DNA from: Lactobacillus sp. ESL0701
Lineage (GTDB): Bacteria > Bacillota > Bacilli > Lactobacillales > Lactobacillaceae
Direction: 5' to 3'
Assembly (NCBI RefSeq): GCF_029433445.1
Contig: NZ_JAQTIC010000007.1
Location: forward strand, 1-64,000
DNA length: 64,000 nucleotides
Positions 27,892-39,599 of the stretch are shown here, piece by piece. Positions within the stretch are counted from its first letter, which is position 1; each line of letters begins with the position of its first letter. The position numbers and the translations under genes were made by a program. The notes under the pieces were generated by a model, which was not told the origin of the DNA, did not search any database, and saw nothing but the letters and a program-made list of their open reading frames with translations.

Positions 27892-29165
27892 TGGCTACAG
27901 TCATTAAAAATGGTCAAGTCTATTTGGATAACCGACTTACCCAGTGCGATATTTTAATTGAAAATGGCTGCATCAGTGCTATTGGTCAAGATTTGGCTGC
28001 TGAACAAGTCATTGACGCGCAAGATAAGCTGGTCAGTCCAGGGTTAATCGACATGCATGTTCATTATCGTGATCCTGGTCAAACGGCAAAGGAAAATGTT
28101 CATTCGGGGACGCTGGCTGCAGCTCATGGCGGTTTTACAACTACCGCGGCAATGCCAAATGTAGTGCCGGTTCCCAATACTGCTGAATTACTGCAAAAGA
28201 TGATAACTAATAATGAACAGAATGGCGTCGTGCATGTTTTACAATACGGGCCAATTACAGTTGATGAAGTTGGCGATACTCTGCCTGACTATGCTGGTTT
28301 AAAAAAAGCTGGCGCCATTGCTCTAAGTAATGACGGCAAAGGCGTACAGAGTGCACAGACAATGTACAAGGCAATGCAGCAGGCAAAAGACAATCATTTA
28401 ATTATTGCCGAACATGCTCAGGATGATGCTCTTTTTAATCTTGGGGTAATTAATAGTGGTTCAAAAGCAAAAAAATTTAATTTGCGACCAATTACGGAAC
28501 TAGCGGAAACTACGCAAATCGCGCGTGATCTTTTACTAGCGGCTAAGACTGGTGTGCATTATCATGTTTGTCATGTTTCAACTAAAATCAGCGTTGACTT
28601 AATTAGAATTGCTAAAAAGCGTGGCGTACCTGTCACTTGTGAAGTAGCACCACATCATTTGTTATTAACAGAAAATGATATTGCGCAAAACGATAGTAAC
28701 TTTAAAATGAATCCGCCGTTAAGGTCAAAGCAGGACCAGCAAGCGTTAATTAGAGGACTGCTTGATGGGACGATTGACATGATTGCCACCGATCATGCCC
28801 CACATACCCAGCAAGATAAGGCTGGGAGCTTTAATGAAGCAGCTTTTGGCATTACCGGCAGTGAAACTGCTTTTAGTGAGCTTTATACGCAGCTGGTCAA
28901 GAAGGGGCATTGCAGCCTAACGCAATTACTAGCTTGGTTAACAATTAAGCCGGCTAAAGTTTTCAACTTACAACATGCAGGTAGGATTGCAATTGGCGAA
29001 CCAGCCGATATTGCCATTTTTGACTTACAGACTAAGAAAAAATTACATCAGCAGGACTACTTTTCAAAAAGTTGTAACACCCCGTTTACCGGTGACACTG
29101 TCTACGGTTCAACAATGATGACAATGGTTGCTGGGCGTGTAGTTTATCAAGCAAAGGAGCAATAA
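27891..29165 (+). CDS. pyrC: Dihydroorotase
   Basis: PyrC cyclises carbamoyl-aspartate to dihydroorotate. The 424-residue class I amidohydrolase has the metal-binding DMHVHYRDPG near residue 54 and ATDHAPHT near 301, with intermediate His motifs (EHAQDD, YHVCHVST). Both ends overlap neighbouring genes by a single base, so pyrB-pyrC-pyrAA is tightly coupled. Confidence 0.96.
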   Translation: MATVIKNGQVYLDNRLTQCDILIENGCISAIGQDLAAEQVIDAQDKLVSPGLIDMHVHYRDPGQTAKENVHSGTLAAAHGGFTTTAAMPNVVPVPNTAELLQKMITNNEQNGVVHVLQYGPITVDEVGDTLPDYAGLKKAGAIALSNDGKGVQSAQTMYKAMQQAKDNHLIIAEHAQDDALFNLGVINSGSKAKKFNLRPITELAETTQIARDLLLAAKTGVHYHVCHVSTKISVDLIRIAKKRGVPVTCEVAPHHLLLTENDIAQNDSNFKMNPPLRSKQDQQALIRGLLDGTIDMIATDHAPHTQQDKAGSFNEAAFGITGSETAFSELYTQLVKKGHCSLTQLLAWLTIKPAKVFNLQHAGRIAIGEPADIAIFDLQTKKKLHQQDYFSKSCNTPFTGDTVYGSTMMTMVAGRVVYQAKEQ

Positions 29166-30241
29166 TGAAGTATCTGATTTTGGAAGACGGCAGTATCTAT
29201 CAGGGCGAAGGCTTTGGTGCTGCAGGTGAAGCAAAAGGAGAAGTTGTCTTCACAACAGGGATGACGGGTTATCAGGAAGCTATTACGGATCAATCTTATG
29301 CTGATCAGATTTTAGTGTTTACTAACCCCTTGATTGGTAATTATGGCATTACACTAGCAGATTATGAATCGCTTGAACCGGGGATTAAGGGCGTGATCTG
29401 TCATCAGGTGGCGCATTATCCTGATAATTGGCGCATGCAGACAACTTTGCCAGACTTTCTTAAAAAATTAAATATTCCCGGTATTCAAGGAATTGATACG
29501 CGTGCTTTAGTTAAAAAATTGCGACTGCACGGCACCATACGCGGTCAGATTGCTAATTCTGCTCGTAATGCAGCCCAAATTGCTCAAACTTTGCAAAAAG
29601 AAAATTTAACTAGGGGCGCAGTTAGCCGAGTTTCAACAACCCGCTCGTATCCGGTACCTGGCTTTAAACGCAATATTGTAGTCGTTGACTTTGGCATCAA
29701 AAATAGTATCTTGCGTGAACTGGCACAACGTGATTGTAACTGTATTGTCGTGCCGTATAATATCACAGCCGAGCGCATTCTAAGTTTGCATCCAGACGGT
29801 GTATTACTTTCTAATGGTCCCGGTAATCCTGCGGAAATGTCGCGTGCTGCGGCGATGGTACGAGAAGTTGAGCAGCAGTTGCCGTTAATGGGGATCTGTA
29901 TGGGGCATCAAGTTTTTGCTTTGGCGAATGGTGCTGAGACATTCAAAATGAAATTTGGTCACCGAGGACTTAATCATCCAGTTCGCGAAATCGCGACAGG
30001 TAATATTGGTTTTAGTTCACAAAATCATGGGTACGCGGTTAAGGCAGAATCAATTGCGGCAACTGACTTAATGGTAACTCACGTTGAAGTTAATGACGGT
30101 ACGATTGAAGGTCTGCGCCATAAGAATTATCCGGCATTTTCGGTGCAGTTTCATCCGGATGCAACTCCTGGACCACACGATCAGCAAGGAATTTTTGATT
30201 ATTTTATGCAGATGATTGATCAACGAAAGGAAGCTAATTAA
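29165..30241 (+). CDS. pyrAA: Carbamoyl-phosphate synthase small (glutaminase) subunit
   Basis: This subunit (carA family) releases ammonia from glutamine and passes it to the large subunit. The 358-residue protein has the N-terminal CPSase domain ([25 protein letters not shown]) and a class I amidotransferase domain with the nucleophile in [13 protein letters not shown] and the catalytic His in [12 protein letters not shown]. The usual HPE of the triad reads HPD here, a conservative Glu-to-Asp change. It is coupled to pyrC by a one-base overlap and followed by pyrAB after one base. Confidence 0.95.
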   Translation: MKYLILEDGSIYQGEGFGAAGEAKGEVVFTTGMTGYQEAITDQSYADQILVFTNPLIGNYGITLADYESLEPGIKGVICHQVAHYPDNWRMQTTLPDFLKKLNIPGIQGIDTRALVKKLRLHGTIRGQIANSARNAAQIAQTLQKENLTRGAVSRVSTTRSYPVPGFKRNIVVVDFGIKNSILRELAQRDCNCIVVPYNITAERILSLHPDGVLLSNGPGNPAEMSRAAAMVREVEQQLPLMGICMGHQVFALANGAETFKMKFGHRGLNHPVREIATGNIGFSSQNHGYAVKAESIAATDLMVTHVEVNDGTIEGLRHKNYPAFSVQFHPDATPGPHDQQGIFDYFMQMIDQRKEAN

Positions 30242-30242
30242 C

Positions 30243-33200
30243 ATGCCTAAAAGAACAGATATTCATAAAATTATGGTTATTGGCTCCGGACCGATAATTA
30301 TTGGGCAAGCAGCAGAATTTGACTATTCGGGAACGCAGGCATGTTTGGCTTTGCGTGAAGAAGGCTACGAAGTCGTGCTGGTTAATTCTAATCCAGCAAC
30401 GATTATGACGGATACTGAAATTGCTGACAAGGTTTATCTTGAACCGTTGACAGTTGATGCAATTTCGCGAATTATTCGTCAAGAATATCCCGATGCAATT
30501 CTGCCGACACTAGGCGGTCAAGTTGGCTTGAACATGGCTTTGTCTTTAGCCAAAAGCGGCATCTTACAGGAATTAGGGATTGAACTTTTAGGAACAAAAC
30601 TGGCATCAATTGAGCAGGCAGAAGATCGTGAAGAATTTAAGCAATTATGCCAGCAACTGGGCGAGCCGGTCCCACCATCCAAAAGTGTTAAAACAGTCGC
30701 TGAGGCATTGGCATTTGGAGATGAAATTGGCTATCCAATAATTGTTCGTCCGGCCTTTACTATGGGTGGTACAGGCGGCGGAATTTGCAACGACCATGAT
30801 GAACTTGCACGTATTGCCAAGAACGGTCTGGAATTATCGCCAGTTACTGAATGTTTAGTAGAAAAGTCAATTGCTGGCTATAAGGAAATTGAATTTGAGG
30901 TCATGCGCGATCATGCCGATAATACAATGATTGTTTGCTGCATGGAAAATTTTGATCCTGTTGGTATTCATACTGGTGATTCGATTGTCTTTTCACCATC
31001 ACAGACACTGTCAGACAAGGAATATCAATTATTGCGCGATTGTTCATTGCGCTTGATCCGGGCATTGAAGATTGAGGGTGGCTGTAATGTGCAGCTAGCG
31101 CTTGACCCAAAGAGCTTTAATTATGACGTGATTGAGGTTAATCCAAGAGTATCGCGATCATCTGCTCTAGCTTCAAAGGCAACAGGTTATCCGATTGCCA
31201 AGATGGCTGCGAAAATCGCGATTGGTTTGACTTTGGATGAAATCAAAAATCCGGTAACGGGGACAACTTTTGCGGAGTTTGAGCCGTCACTTGATTATGT
31301 TGTTTGCAAAATTCCCCGCTGGCCGTTCGATAAATTTCCTAAGGCTAACCGTGAGCTCAGTACCCAGATGAAGGCAACAGGTGAGGTGATGGCGATTGGG
31401 CGTACAGCTGAGGAAGCCTTTCAAAAAGCTGTCCGGTCGCTGGAAATTGATCAAAAAGACTGCTATTCAGTTGAGGCTCATAGGGCAAGTGATGAATATT
31501 TGGAGCAAAAGCTAGTCAAAGCACAAGACGATCGCCTCTTTTATCTTGCCGAAGCCTTTCGCCGGGGCTATGCGATGACGGATATTCATGAATTGACTAA
31601 AATTAATTTTTATTTTTTGGATATCGTGCGCCACATCGTTGATATGGAGAAGACCATTGGAGCACATCCAGATGATATTACTGTACTTAAGACAGCTAAG
31701 AAATATGGCTTTAGCGACCAGACAATTGGTAAGTTATGGCATCAAACACCTGAACGAGTAAGGCAGATGCGTAAACAGCATGGCATTGTTCCTGTTTATA
31801 AAATGGTTGATACCTGTGCGGCAGAATTTGCTTCGCAAACGCCATACTTTTATTCAACTTATGATTTAGAAAATGAAAGTCAACGTGACCGTAAAAAATC
31901 AGTCTTGGTTATTGGCTCTGGTCCAATTAGAATTGGTCAAGGGGTTGAGTTCGATTATGCAACCGTACATTGTGTTAAGGCGCTGCAAAAGATGGGCTAT
32001 GAAGCAATTGTTATTAATTCTAATCCAGAAACAGTTTCGACTGACTTTTCAATTTCCGATAAATTGTATTTTGAGCCTTTGACACTGGAGGATGTACTTA
32101 ATGTTTGTGATTTGGAACGACCAGAAGGTGTTATTATTCAGTTTGGCGGGCAGACATCGATTAACCTGGCTGCGGGATTAGAGCAACATGGCATTAAAAT
32201 ATTAGGAACAAGTGTTGAAGATTTAAATCGCGCTGAAGACCGTGAATTATTCGATCAGGCAGTTAAAGAATTGCATTTAAAGCAGCCGCAGGGAATCACG
32301 GCGACAACCCACGATGGCGTTATTCGGGCAGCGACAAAACTGGGTTATCCAGTTTTGGTGCGACCAAGTTATGTCCTTGGTGGTAAAGCAATGGCAATTG
32401 TATACAGTCAAGGTGAATTAGAAGATTATTTACAGGACCATGTTGACATTGCTAGCAGTCACCCGATTTTAGTAGATGATTATTTAGATGGTCGAGAGTG
32501 CGACGTTGATGCCATTTGTGATGGCGAGCAGGTGCTGATTCCCGGAATTATGGAACATATCGAGCACGCCGGCGTGCATTCAGGAGATTCAATGGCTGTT
32601 TATCCGGCGCAAACTTTTTCGAGTGAAATTAAGCAAAAAATTGCCAAACTTACGAAGGAGTTAGCATTAAAGTTAAATTGCCGCGGAATTATGAACTTGC
32701 AGCTAATTGAGCGTAATAATGAAATTTACATCATTGAAGTTAATCCCCGAGCTAGTCGAACAGTGCCGTTTTTAAGTAAAATTACTGGTATTGAGATGGC
32801 CCAGGTTGCAACGCGAGTGATTATGGGGCAAAGTCTACGCAGTCAAGGTTATGCCGCTGGTTTGGCACCAGAACCAAAATTGGTTAGTGTAAAAGCACCT
32901 GTTTTTTCATTCAGTAAATTAGCTGATGTTGATAGTTATTTGGGACCAGAAATGAAGTCAACTGGTGAAGTAATGGGAAGTGATGTGAGTTTTCCTAAGG
33001 CTCTTTATAAGGCTTTTGCTGGTGCGGGGATGCAGATTCCTGATAGTGGCAATGTATTGTTAACCATTGAGGATCGTGATAAGGAGGCGATTTTGTCTTT
33101 AGTGCAAAAGTTCGCCCAGATTGGCTATCGGATATTTGCAACCAGTGGAACGGCGGTATTTTTGCAAAAGCATAATTTACAAGTAACCTTGCTTAGCAAA

Positions 33201-33425
33201 ATTCATCAGCAGGAAGGTAATAATTTATTAACAGAATTGCGCAGCGGTGAGATTGATCTGGTAATTAATACAATGGGTCATGACTTAACGAAGAATTCTG
33301 ATGGGTTTATTATTAGACAGACGGCAATTCAACAGAATGTACCGCTAATTACGAGCTTAGATACAGCACGCGCATTATTAACGGCACTTACAAATCGGAC
33401 ATGTTTAACAACTAGTTTGAAGTAA
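30243..33425 (+). CDS. pyrAB: Carbamoyl-phosphate synthase large subunit
   Basis: This 1060-residue subunit (carB family) makes carbamoyl phosphate from bicarbonate, ammonia and two ATP. It shows the duplicated synthetase halves, each with a biotin-carboxylase-like ATP-grasp fold: [21 protein letters not shown] at the start and [21 protein letters not shown] near residue 556. A C-terminal MGS-like allosteric domain covers about residues 935-1060. I start at ATG 30243 with AAAGGA upstream, because the earlier in-frame ATG lies within pyrAA. A terminator follows. Confidence 0.97.
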   Translation: MPKRTDIHKIMVIGSGPIIIGQAAEFDYSGTQACLALREEGYEVVLVNSNPATIMTDTEIADKVYLEPLTVDAISRIIRQEYPDAILPTLGGQVGLNMALSLAKSGILQELGIELLGTKLASIEQAEDREEFKQLCQQLGEPVPPSKSVKTVAEALAFGDEIGYPIIVRPAFTMGGTGGGICNDHDELARIAKNGLELSPVTECLVEKSIAGYKEIEFEVMRDHADNTMIVCCMENFDPVGIHTGDSIVFSPSQTLSDKEYQLLRDCSLRLIRALKIEGGCNVQLALDPKSFNYDVIEVNPRVSRSSALASKATGYPIAKMAAKIAIGLTLDEIKNPVTGTTFAEFEPSLDYVVCKIPRWPFDKFPKANRELSTQMKATGEVMAIGRTAEEAFQKAVRSLEIDQKDCYSVEAHRASDEYLEQKLVKAQDDRLFYLAEAFRRGYAMTDIHELTKINFYFLDIVRHIVDMEKTIGAHPDDITVLKTAKKYGFSDQTIGKLWHQTPERVRQMRKQHGIVPVYKMVDTCAAEFASQTPYFYSTYDLENESQRDRKKSVLVIGSGPIRIGQGVEFDYATVHCVKALQKMGYEAIVINSNPETVSTDFSISDKLYFEPLTLEDVLNVCDLERPEGVIIQFGGQTSINLAAGLEQHGIKILGTSVEDLNRAEDRELFDQAVKELHLKQPQGITATTHDGVIRAATKLGYPVLVRPSYVLGGKAMAIVYSQGELEDYLQDHVDIASSHPILVDDYLDGRECDVDAICDGEQVLIPGIMEHIEHAGVHSGDSMAVYPAQTFSSEIKQKIAKLTKELALKLNCRGIMNLQLIERNNEIYIIEVNPRASRTVPFLSKITGIEMAQVATRVIMGQSLRSQGYAAGLAPEPKLVSVKAPVFSFSKLADVDSYLGPEMKSTGEVMGSDVSFPKALYKAFAGAGMQIPDSGNVLLTIEDRDKEAILSLVQKFAQIGYRIFATSGTAVFLQKHNLQVTLLSKIHQQEGNNLLTELRSGEIDLVINTMGHDLTKNSDGFIIRQTAIQQNVPLITSLDTARALLTALTNRTCLTTSLK

Positions 33426-33440
33426 AATAGTTTAAAAATC

Positions 33441-33476
33441 AAAAATACAGATGTATTGGTTTACATCTGTATTTTT
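33441..33476. terminator. Bidirectional terminator between pyrAB and pepX
   Basis: AAAAATACAGATGTA and TACATCTGTATTTTT flank a short loop, serving converging transcripts. Confidence 0.9.
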
Positions 33477-33479
33477 GTA

Positions 33480-35879
33480 TTATTTTTGACTAAATTTAAT
33501 TGCAGTTTTTGCTAAATCAACTGTATAAGTTACTTCTTCAAGTGGACGCTTAGTCATGCCTTGGTCAGTCGAATAGATGATCAGGCAAAGCCGCCCGCCA
33601 ACGGGGATGCGATAATATGTCGGCTGCAATTTAAAGGTTAGGTCATAAAATTGCCCCGATTCAATCGCGGTTGGCTTCTTCATGTCGACGTAATTTTGCA
33701 GGTTCATGTGTGCCTTAGTAATTAATTTGGCATGAGTCAGCTTGTCCGGCATAAATTCTTGCAAAGTATCGGTACCAAAATGATAGCCAAGTTCTTGACC
33801 ACTAGGCATAATGAATTTAGGTGTAGCAGTTAGGCGCTGACGGTCACCTAATTCAACTAAAGCGACTGAGAGTTGACCTTTGTTCATACTAGAAGAAACA
33901 TGAACTGTAACTTCAGGACGACCGACAATCGTTACGGGATGAATAAATTCATCTGTTGTGAAGCGTAAGCTTGATGAAGCCCACGGCTCTTGACCACAGA
34001 TAAATTGGTTTTGCCATTCACTTTCAGAAATATGGGCTTGCTTAAATTTTTGTCCGCCCACATCAACAAATGATAATTGTTTTTTACCATTGCCATCTTT
34101 TTGCAATTCACCATCATCAGTTGGGTAATAGATCACTTCTTGACCTAGATCATCGCTCCAGTCAGCTTCTTGATGCCAAATGTCAGCTTCTAGGTTGTCT
34201 TGAATCATGACAGTTGACCACTGCCTGTCAGCACCATTGTCAACTTCGAGCAATTCATGAACAAACCAAAGGTTCATAAGGTCAGTAAAGTCAATTGAAA
34301 CCAAATTATTCATGTTGTAATGTGGTCCTTGATGCAGAAATAGGTGCGGCTTAATTGGCAGCGGCAGCTGTTTTACTTTTTGCCAAATTTTGTAGACATT
34401 CTTAGGTTTAACATTCCAGTCGTTCAACCCGTGAACGCTGATCCATGAGCACTTAATATTATCTGTATGATGGCGATAGTTGCGTGCTTCCCAAAAGTCT
34501 GAATATTGTCCGGTTTTGCGGTCTTCTTTAGTTAAAAGCTGCTCTTGCATGGCATCATATTTAGGCTTGATCTTCAAATAGGAACCTGCGTCCCATAAGT
34601 TAGACTGACAAGTCTCGGCAAGCAAGTCCATGTCTTCACCTTGGCAGTCTTCGGGGGCAATGACCAGACCATGCTCGCGGTAATAATCATACCAAGAGGA
34701 GATTGCGGCTTCAGATACCACAGTCTTCAGGCCCTTAACGCCAGTTGTGGCAACAGCGATTTGCAAAGTTCCGAGGTAAGAGCGACCAGTCATACCGATA
34801 TTACCATTACACCATGAAGCCTTAACTTGATAAGTGCGGTTGCGGTCAGTATAGGCAACTCGATCGCCGTGCAGCCACTCGATAATTTCTTTGGCACTTT
34901 CTGTTTCTTCAGGAGAACCAGTAATTCGTAAGCCATCAGAACCGCGCGTGCCAATGCCGCCAGCAAAGACACTGGCGAAGCCGCGTGCGAGCATGTATTC
35001 GTTTAGTGGGTAAGAGGATTTGCCGACAGCTTCTTCGGTTGCCGCATGATTTTCAGAACTAGGCTGCTTAGCTTTCACGCGTGCAGCAGGTTCATATTGC
35101 GGATTAGTCCAGTCAGTGGCATCACTCAAGTTCTCATCGACATTGTGATTACGTTTAACATTATCAATAATACCGCCAAAATATGGACTAGCAGTATAGA
35201 GTGCTGGTACCTGCATCATTTCGCTTTCCACTGGGCGAAAAATGGTCGTTTGCAATAAGTCAGATTGACCATCGCCATCAGTATCAAGGTCACTTTCCAC
35301 ATAGACAACCTCGCGAATTACGTTGCTGGTATCAAATATGGGTAAGCTTTTGCCGTTAAATAAGATGAATTTACTATCAGGGATACCAAGAAGTTTCTCG
35401 TGAAAGTAACCTTTGCCAGCCATGACGTCAATTAAGAGCTGACCATTTTTAGTCCGGGTATTTAACAAGCGGTAAAAGGCATGAATTAATTCATCCTGAT
35501 TATTAAGGCTAGAAACAGCTGGCAGGGCTTGCTTAGTCATGAAGCCCAGTGGGTCAGACAGTTGATAGTCATAGTGAACATGATAACCCAAAAGCTGTAG
35601 GGCAATATTGTAAAATTGGTCTGGTGTAATGGCTTTTGGATTAGTCGCTAAAAAGTCTGCTAGGGTTTGGGTATCAGAAACGGCAAATTCGGCTAGCTTG
35701 GCTTGTCTAGCAAAATCCGCGGTAGGATTAACTTCTGCAAGTGTGTTCTCAACTAATTCAGCGAGCAACTCGCTAAAAGTCAGCTCTTGGTAATTTTCTG
35801 GTAAAAATTTGATAGTAAGTAATTCTTGTACCTGCGTTTGAAAATCAGTTTCAACATAGGCATATTGATTGTATTTCAT
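33480..35879 (-). CDS. pepX: Xaa-Pro dipeptidyl-peptidase
   Basis: PepX removes X-Pro dipeptides from the N-terminus of peptides, important for casein peptide use in lactic acid bacteria. The 799-residue cytosolic S15-family serine peptidase has the nucleophile in [10 protein letters not shown], the [10 protein letters not shown] segment with the catalytic Asp, and the catalytic His in LHQGPHYNM. The N-terminal helical domain and C-terminal jelly-roll region are present, so the protein is full length. AAGGAG precedes the ATG. No genes are co-transcribed. Confidence 0.96.
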   Translation of the reverse strand: MKYNQYAYVETDFQTQVQELLTIKFLPENYQELTFSELLAELVENTLAEVNPTADFARQAKLAEFAVSDTQTLADFLATNPKAITPDQFYNIALQLLGYHVHYDYQLSDPLGFMTKQALPAVSSLNNQDELIHAFYRLLNTRTKNGQLLIDVMAGKGYFHEKLLGIPDSKFILFNGKSLPIFDTSNVIREVVYVESDLDTDGDGQSDLLQTTIFRPVESEMMQVPALYTASPYFGGIIDNVKRNHNVDENLSDATDWTNPQYEPAARVKAKQPSSENHAATEEAVGKSSYPLNEYMLARGFASVFAGGIGTRGSDGLRITGSPEETESAKEIIEWLHGDRVAYTDRNRTYQVKASWCNGNIGMTGRSYLGTLQIAVATTGVKGLKTVVSEAAISSWYDYYREHGLVIAPEDCQGEDMDLLAETCQSNLWDAGSYLKIKPKYDAMQEQLLTKEDRKTGQYSDFWEARNYRHHTDNIKCSWISVHGLNDWNVKPKNVYKIWQKVKQLPLPIKPHLFLHQGPHYNMNNLVSIDFTDLMNLWFVHELLEVDNGADRQWSTVMIQDNLEADIWHQEADWSDDLGQEVIYYPTDDGELQKDGNGKKQLSFVDVGGQKFKQAHISESEWQNQFICGQEPWASSSLRFTTDEFIHPVTIVGRPEVTVHVSSSMNKGQLSVALVELGDRQRLTATPKFIMPSGQELGYHFGTDTLQEFMPDKLTHAKLITKAHMNLQNYVDMKKPTAIESGQFYDLTFKLQPTYYRIPVGGRLCLIIYSTDQGMTKRPLEEVTYTVDLAKTAIKFSQK

Positions 35880-35936
35880 ACTGTGCTCCTTTTTTATTTC
35901 CTATTATAAAGGTTATTGCAGGCATAGAAAATAGAC

Positions 35937-35964
35937 AAAATAAAAACGAGCATTAAGCTCGCCC
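35937..35964 (-). terminator. Terminator of the ArsC/Spx gene
   Basis: On the minus strand GGGCGAGC, loop and GCTCG are followed by TTTTTATTTT directly after the stop codon. Confidence 0.75.
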
Positions 35965-36321
35965 TTATAGCCAAGTATCTTTGTAAACATCTTCATTAAA
36001 GCCACAAGTTAATTTGTCGCCATCAACAACTAATGGACGTTTGATTAACTTGCCGTTCTTGGACATCATCTCAGCTGCTTCATCAATGGTCATACTTGGT
36101 AATTGATCCTTTAAATGCAATTTGCGGTAGTCCATGCCGTGGGTGTTGAAGAAGTAGCGCAAACCGCGGTCTTGGTGGTCAGTCATCCACTTAACTAGGT
36201 CTTCTTTTTTAGGTGGCTGTTCTACCAAGTCTTGAAAGTCGACGTCAACATCATGTTCGTGGAGCCACTTTTCAGCACTGCGCGAGGTTGAGCAACGTTT
36301 ATAACCATAAAATTTAATCAT
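35965..36321 (-). CDS. ArsC/Spx-family thioredoxin-fold protein
   Basis: The 118-residue protein has the ArsC-family fold with FYGYKRCSTSRSAEKWL at the N-terminus and the conserved LIKRPLVVDGDKLTCGF near the C-terminus. Spx regulators usually carry CxxC; here the site is CSTS, as in YusI/YffB-type proteins, so a thiol switch of the Spx kind is unlikely. It may be an arsenate-reductase-like or glutathione-independent reductase protein, or an RNA polymerase-binding relative. A GGTAC-type weak ribosome site precedes the ATG. Confidence 0.8.
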   Translation of the reverse strand: MIKFYGYKRCSTSRSAEKWLHEHDVDVDFQDLVEQPPKKEDLVKWMTDHQDRGLRYFFNTHGMDYRKLHLKDQLPSMTIDEAAEMMSKNGKLIKRPLVVDGDKLTCGFNEDVYKDTWL

Positions 36322-36504
36322 TTTTGTACCTTCTTTTTATAGTAATTATTATCAATTATAACAATTAATTAGATTAAAGGAGAATTTTTAAAATTGAAGG
36401 ATTCAAGTTTTGTCATTCTTTTTACTAAAATCTTATTAATTAATTGTATAATACATATATACTTAAGAAAAATACTACTTTTAAAGTTAAAACAAGGGAA
36501 TTTT

Positions 36505-39500
36505 ATGACATTTGAGCATAGCGAATTAAAATTTGAAGATGAACTAATTGATTATTTAACTAAAATTGGCGGTGATAAGCAATGGACTTATATGTCAGAA
36601 ATAAAAGCTACTGACCAATTATGGGCGAATTTTAAGCAAATTTTAGAGCAAAATAATCAGGATAAATTAGATCAACCATTAACAAATAATGAATTTAACC
36701 AAGTTAAGGTACAAATCAAGAATTTATCTACACCTTATGAAGCAGGGCAATTTTTATACGGAATTAATGGAATTTCCCAGGTTGAAGTAGATTTGGATAA
36801 TGGCAATCATGTTTTCCTTACTGTTTTTGATCAAAGTCACATTGGTGCAGGTAATACTGTTTATCAAGTTGCTAATCAAATTTGGCGTGAACCTGTAATA
36901 GTAGGCCGCAAAAAACGAAGATTTGATACAACCCTATTAATTAATGGTTTGCCGATTATTCAAATTGAAGAAAAAGCTGATGCTCACGATGCCAAAGAAG
37001 CACTTAACCAGATGCAACAATATATTTCGGAAAATCAGTACAGTGATATTTTTTCAACAGTACAGATTTTAGTTGCATTAACGCCGCATGATGCACGTTA
37101 TATGGCTAATACTACTTTGGATAAGTTTAATACAGACTTTGCTTTTCGTTGGCAAAGAGAAAAAGACAACCATCCAGTATATGAATGGCGTGAGTTTGCT
37201 AGACAAATGCTCTCAATTCCGATGGCCCATGAAATGGCGACTAACTTTATGATTTTAGACGGTACAAAAAATCATGAAAATGTTAAAGTAATGCGTCCTT
37301 ATCAGGTATATGCAACTAAACGAATTTTAGAAAAATTACGGCATCATTCTTTTGGCTTTGACCCTAAAGAGGTTGGCTATATTTGGCATACAACAGGTTC
37401 TGGTAAAACCATTAGTTCATTTAAAGCTGCTTGGTTAGCTGCCAGATTACCTAATGTTGATAAAGTTGTTTTTGCGGTTGATCGAAAAGCATTAACTAAA
37501 CAAACTTTTGAACAGTATTTAGCCTATGATCCAACAGCAGATACTGCTGCTGGTGGGTCAATTTCTAAAACCAAAAATCATTATGATTTGGGCCGGCAAT
37601 TACGGTCTAAGAGCAATAATATTATCGTGACTTCAATTCAAAAATTATCTAGTCTTGCAAGTCATAAGGAGGTTTATGGTTCTGATAAAAATATTGTCTT
37701 TATCATGGATGAAGCACATCGTTCTACTGCTGGTGACATGATGCAAAAGATTAAAGCAGCATTTCCAAAATCAGCATTTGTTGGTTATACAGGAACGCCA
37801 AATTTTGATGCTAAAAAAGGTCCAACTACGCAAGAAATATTCGGCGACCCGCTGCATATCTACACCATCAAGGACGCAATTTCTGATAAAAATGTTTTAG
37901 GCTTTAAAGTTGATTTTGAAACGACTTTATCAGAAGAAGTGATGAAGAACCAATATTTACCAAGATACTTTAAATGTAGATACCCTAAATTCTCCTCAGC
38001 CCAAATTGAAGAACGAATTACTAATTTAACACCCGATGATATGGACGAGATGGTGGAGCCAAGTGTTTATGACCGAAATTCTAGGCATGTTGAAAAAGTA
38101 GTTGCGGATATTTTGGAAAAGTGGGATAAGCGTTCCAATAAGGGGCAATATAATGCATTACTGACTACACATGTTGGACAAGGTTCTTCATCAGAAATGG
38201 CAATGATGTATCTTGATGAATTTAATAAGCAGATGGCAACTATGGCTAAACCATTAAAGGTTGCTGTAACTTTTAGTCAAAGTACAAGTAATGATGATAC
38301 TCAATTAGTTAATAATACTAGTTTAAGAAGAGCAATGGATAATTATAATTCACTGTTCAATACCAACTTTACAGATGATCAAGTAGATGATTATGAACAA
38401 GACCTAATGTCTAGGCTCAATCGCAGTGCAGATGATCGAAACTACCTAGATTTAGTAATCGTAGTTGATCAATTATTGACGGGTTTTGATGCTCCTGAAT
38501 TAAATACTCTTTATGTTGACCGAACGCTGAAAGGATCAGCGTTGATTCAAGCTTATTCAAGAACAAATAGGGTTCATGATATGCAGAAAAAGCCGTTTGG
38601 TCGCATTGTTAATTATCGCTGGCCTAAGAATGCTGAAAAACTAATGAAGCAAGCTTTAGCAACCTATGCTGATAGGCAATCTGCTTTTGTACAAGAAGAA
38701 TTACCTGAAGTTGCAGCAACATCAATTTTAGCCAAGTCATACGATGAAGAAATTGAGTCATTAAAGAAGACAGTAGATGAATTAGCTACATTAACTAATA
38801 ACTTTGATGATATTCCTCATAGTGAAGTTAAACAAAAGCAAATGTATAACACTCTGAACAATTACAGTCACTCAATGGCTAGAATTAAGCAGGACGAAAA
38901 GTATGATGAGGAGCATCCAGAAAAATTATTGCAAGAATTAGGAATGTCTGAAGATGATGAGGCAAAACTAACGGGCGCCTTCACTAGTCAAATAAAGGAA
39001 TGTGTAGCTAAAAGCCGACATTTAGACGTTAGTGATTTAACCTTAGAAATGGAACACATCAAAGATATTGATGTTGACTATGACTACCTCGATGAGTTAA
39101 TTGCACAATTGGCAAATCAAGTTAATGATGAACAAATGACTGAAGCAGCCAAAACCAAACTACAAATTGAAAACTTGAGTGCACAGTTAGATGATGAAAA
39201 ATATGCTAAAGATGTTCAAATTGTAGCTAATGATCTGATGGCTCATAAAGTGGATATTCAAAAGTATCCGGTTTTATCAGAAGAAGTAAAACAGTTAATT
39301 AAAAATCATACAGAGAAGAACCATCGAACAGAAATTTTAGACTTTAAGAAAAAATGGGGTTTAGTTGATATTACTGATTCACAAAGAATCAATGAGTTAT
39401 TGGAAAAACACGTTGTTGGCCAAGATGACTTAGATGTTGAAGGTGGTCTATCTAAGATAGTGCAGGAAGGCCAACAGAATTATCAAAATGACGCAGAAGA

Positions 39501-39588
39501 TGCAATGGTTAGAGAGCTTAGTAAAATTAAATATCATACTAAATTACGTCAATCATTTAAAAAATTTGCAGATCAGTTAAATAAGTAA
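36505..39588 (+). CDS. hsdR: Type I restriction enzyme endonuclease subunit
   Basis: HsdR is the motor and nuclease subunit of the R2M2S complex that translocates and cleaves unmethylated DNA. The 1027-residue protein has the PD-ExK nuclease motif (IIQIEEKAD near residue 155), the Walker A site in IWHTTGSGKT near 297, the DEAHRS box near 402, SAFVGYTGTP, and later helicase motifs (LTGFDAPELNTLYVD, IQAYSRTNRV). A helical C-terminal domain follows. I start at ATG 36505 with AAGGG upstream; the longer reading adds 37 hydrophobic and basic residues from the promoter region. The possible -10 TATAAT at 36447-36452 lies within that extension. hsdM follows after 11 bases. Confidence 0.95.
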   Translation: MTFEHSELKFEDELIDYLTKIGGDKQWTYMSEIKATDQLWANFKQILEQNNQDKLDQPLTNNEFNQVKVQIKNLSTPYEAGQFLYGINGISQVEVDLDNGNHVFLTVFDQSHIGAGNTVYQVANQIWREPVIVGRKKRRFDTTLLINGLPIIQIEEKADAHDAKEALNQMQQYISENQYSDIFSTVQILVALTPHDARYMANTTLDKFNTDFAFRWQREKDNHPVYEWREFARQMLSIPMAHEMATNFMILDGTKNHENVKVMRPYQVYATKRILEKLRHHSFGFDPKEVGYIWHTTGSGKTISSFKAAWLAARLPNVDKVVFAVDRKALTKQTFEQYLAYDPTADTAAGGSISKTKNHYDLGRQLRSKSNNIIVTSIQKLSSLASHKEVYGSDKNIVFIMDEAHRSTAGDMMQKIKAAFPKSAFVGYTGTPNFDAKKGPTTQEIFGDPLHIYTIKDAISDKNVLGFKVDFETTLSEEVMKNQYLPRYFKCRYPKFSSAQIEERITNLTPDDMDEMVEPSVYDRNSRHVEKVVADILEKWDKRSNKGQYNALLTTHVGQGSSSEMAMMYLDEFNKQMATMAKPLKVAVTFSQSTSNDDTQLVNNTSLRRAMDNYNSLFNTNFTDDQVDDYEQDLMSRLNRSADDRNYLDLVIVVDQLLTGFDAPELNTLYVDRTLKGSALIQAYSRTNRVHDMQKKPFGRIVNYRWPKNAEKLMKQALATYADRQSAFVQEELPEVAATSILAKSYDEEIESLKKTVDELATLTNNFDDIPHSEVKQKQMYNTLNNYSHSMARIKQDEKYDEEHPEKLLQELGMSEDDEAKLTGAFTSQIKECVAKSRHLDVSDLTLEMEHIKDIDVDYDYLDELIAQLANQVNDEQMTEAAKTKLQIENLSAQLDDEKYAKDVQIVANDLMAHKVDIQKYPVLSEEVKQLIKNHTEKNHRTEILDFKKKWGLVDITDSQRINELLEKHVVGQDDLDVEGGLSKIVQEGQQNYQNDAEDAMVRELSKIKYHTKLRQSFKKFADQLNK

Positions 39589-39599
39589 GGGAGAAACTA

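Noticed and set aside
36394-36504. N-terminal extension of hsdR
   Set aside because: The 37 extra codons cover the promoter-like TATAAT and encode non-conserved hydrophobic sequence; ATG 36505 has AAGGG before it.
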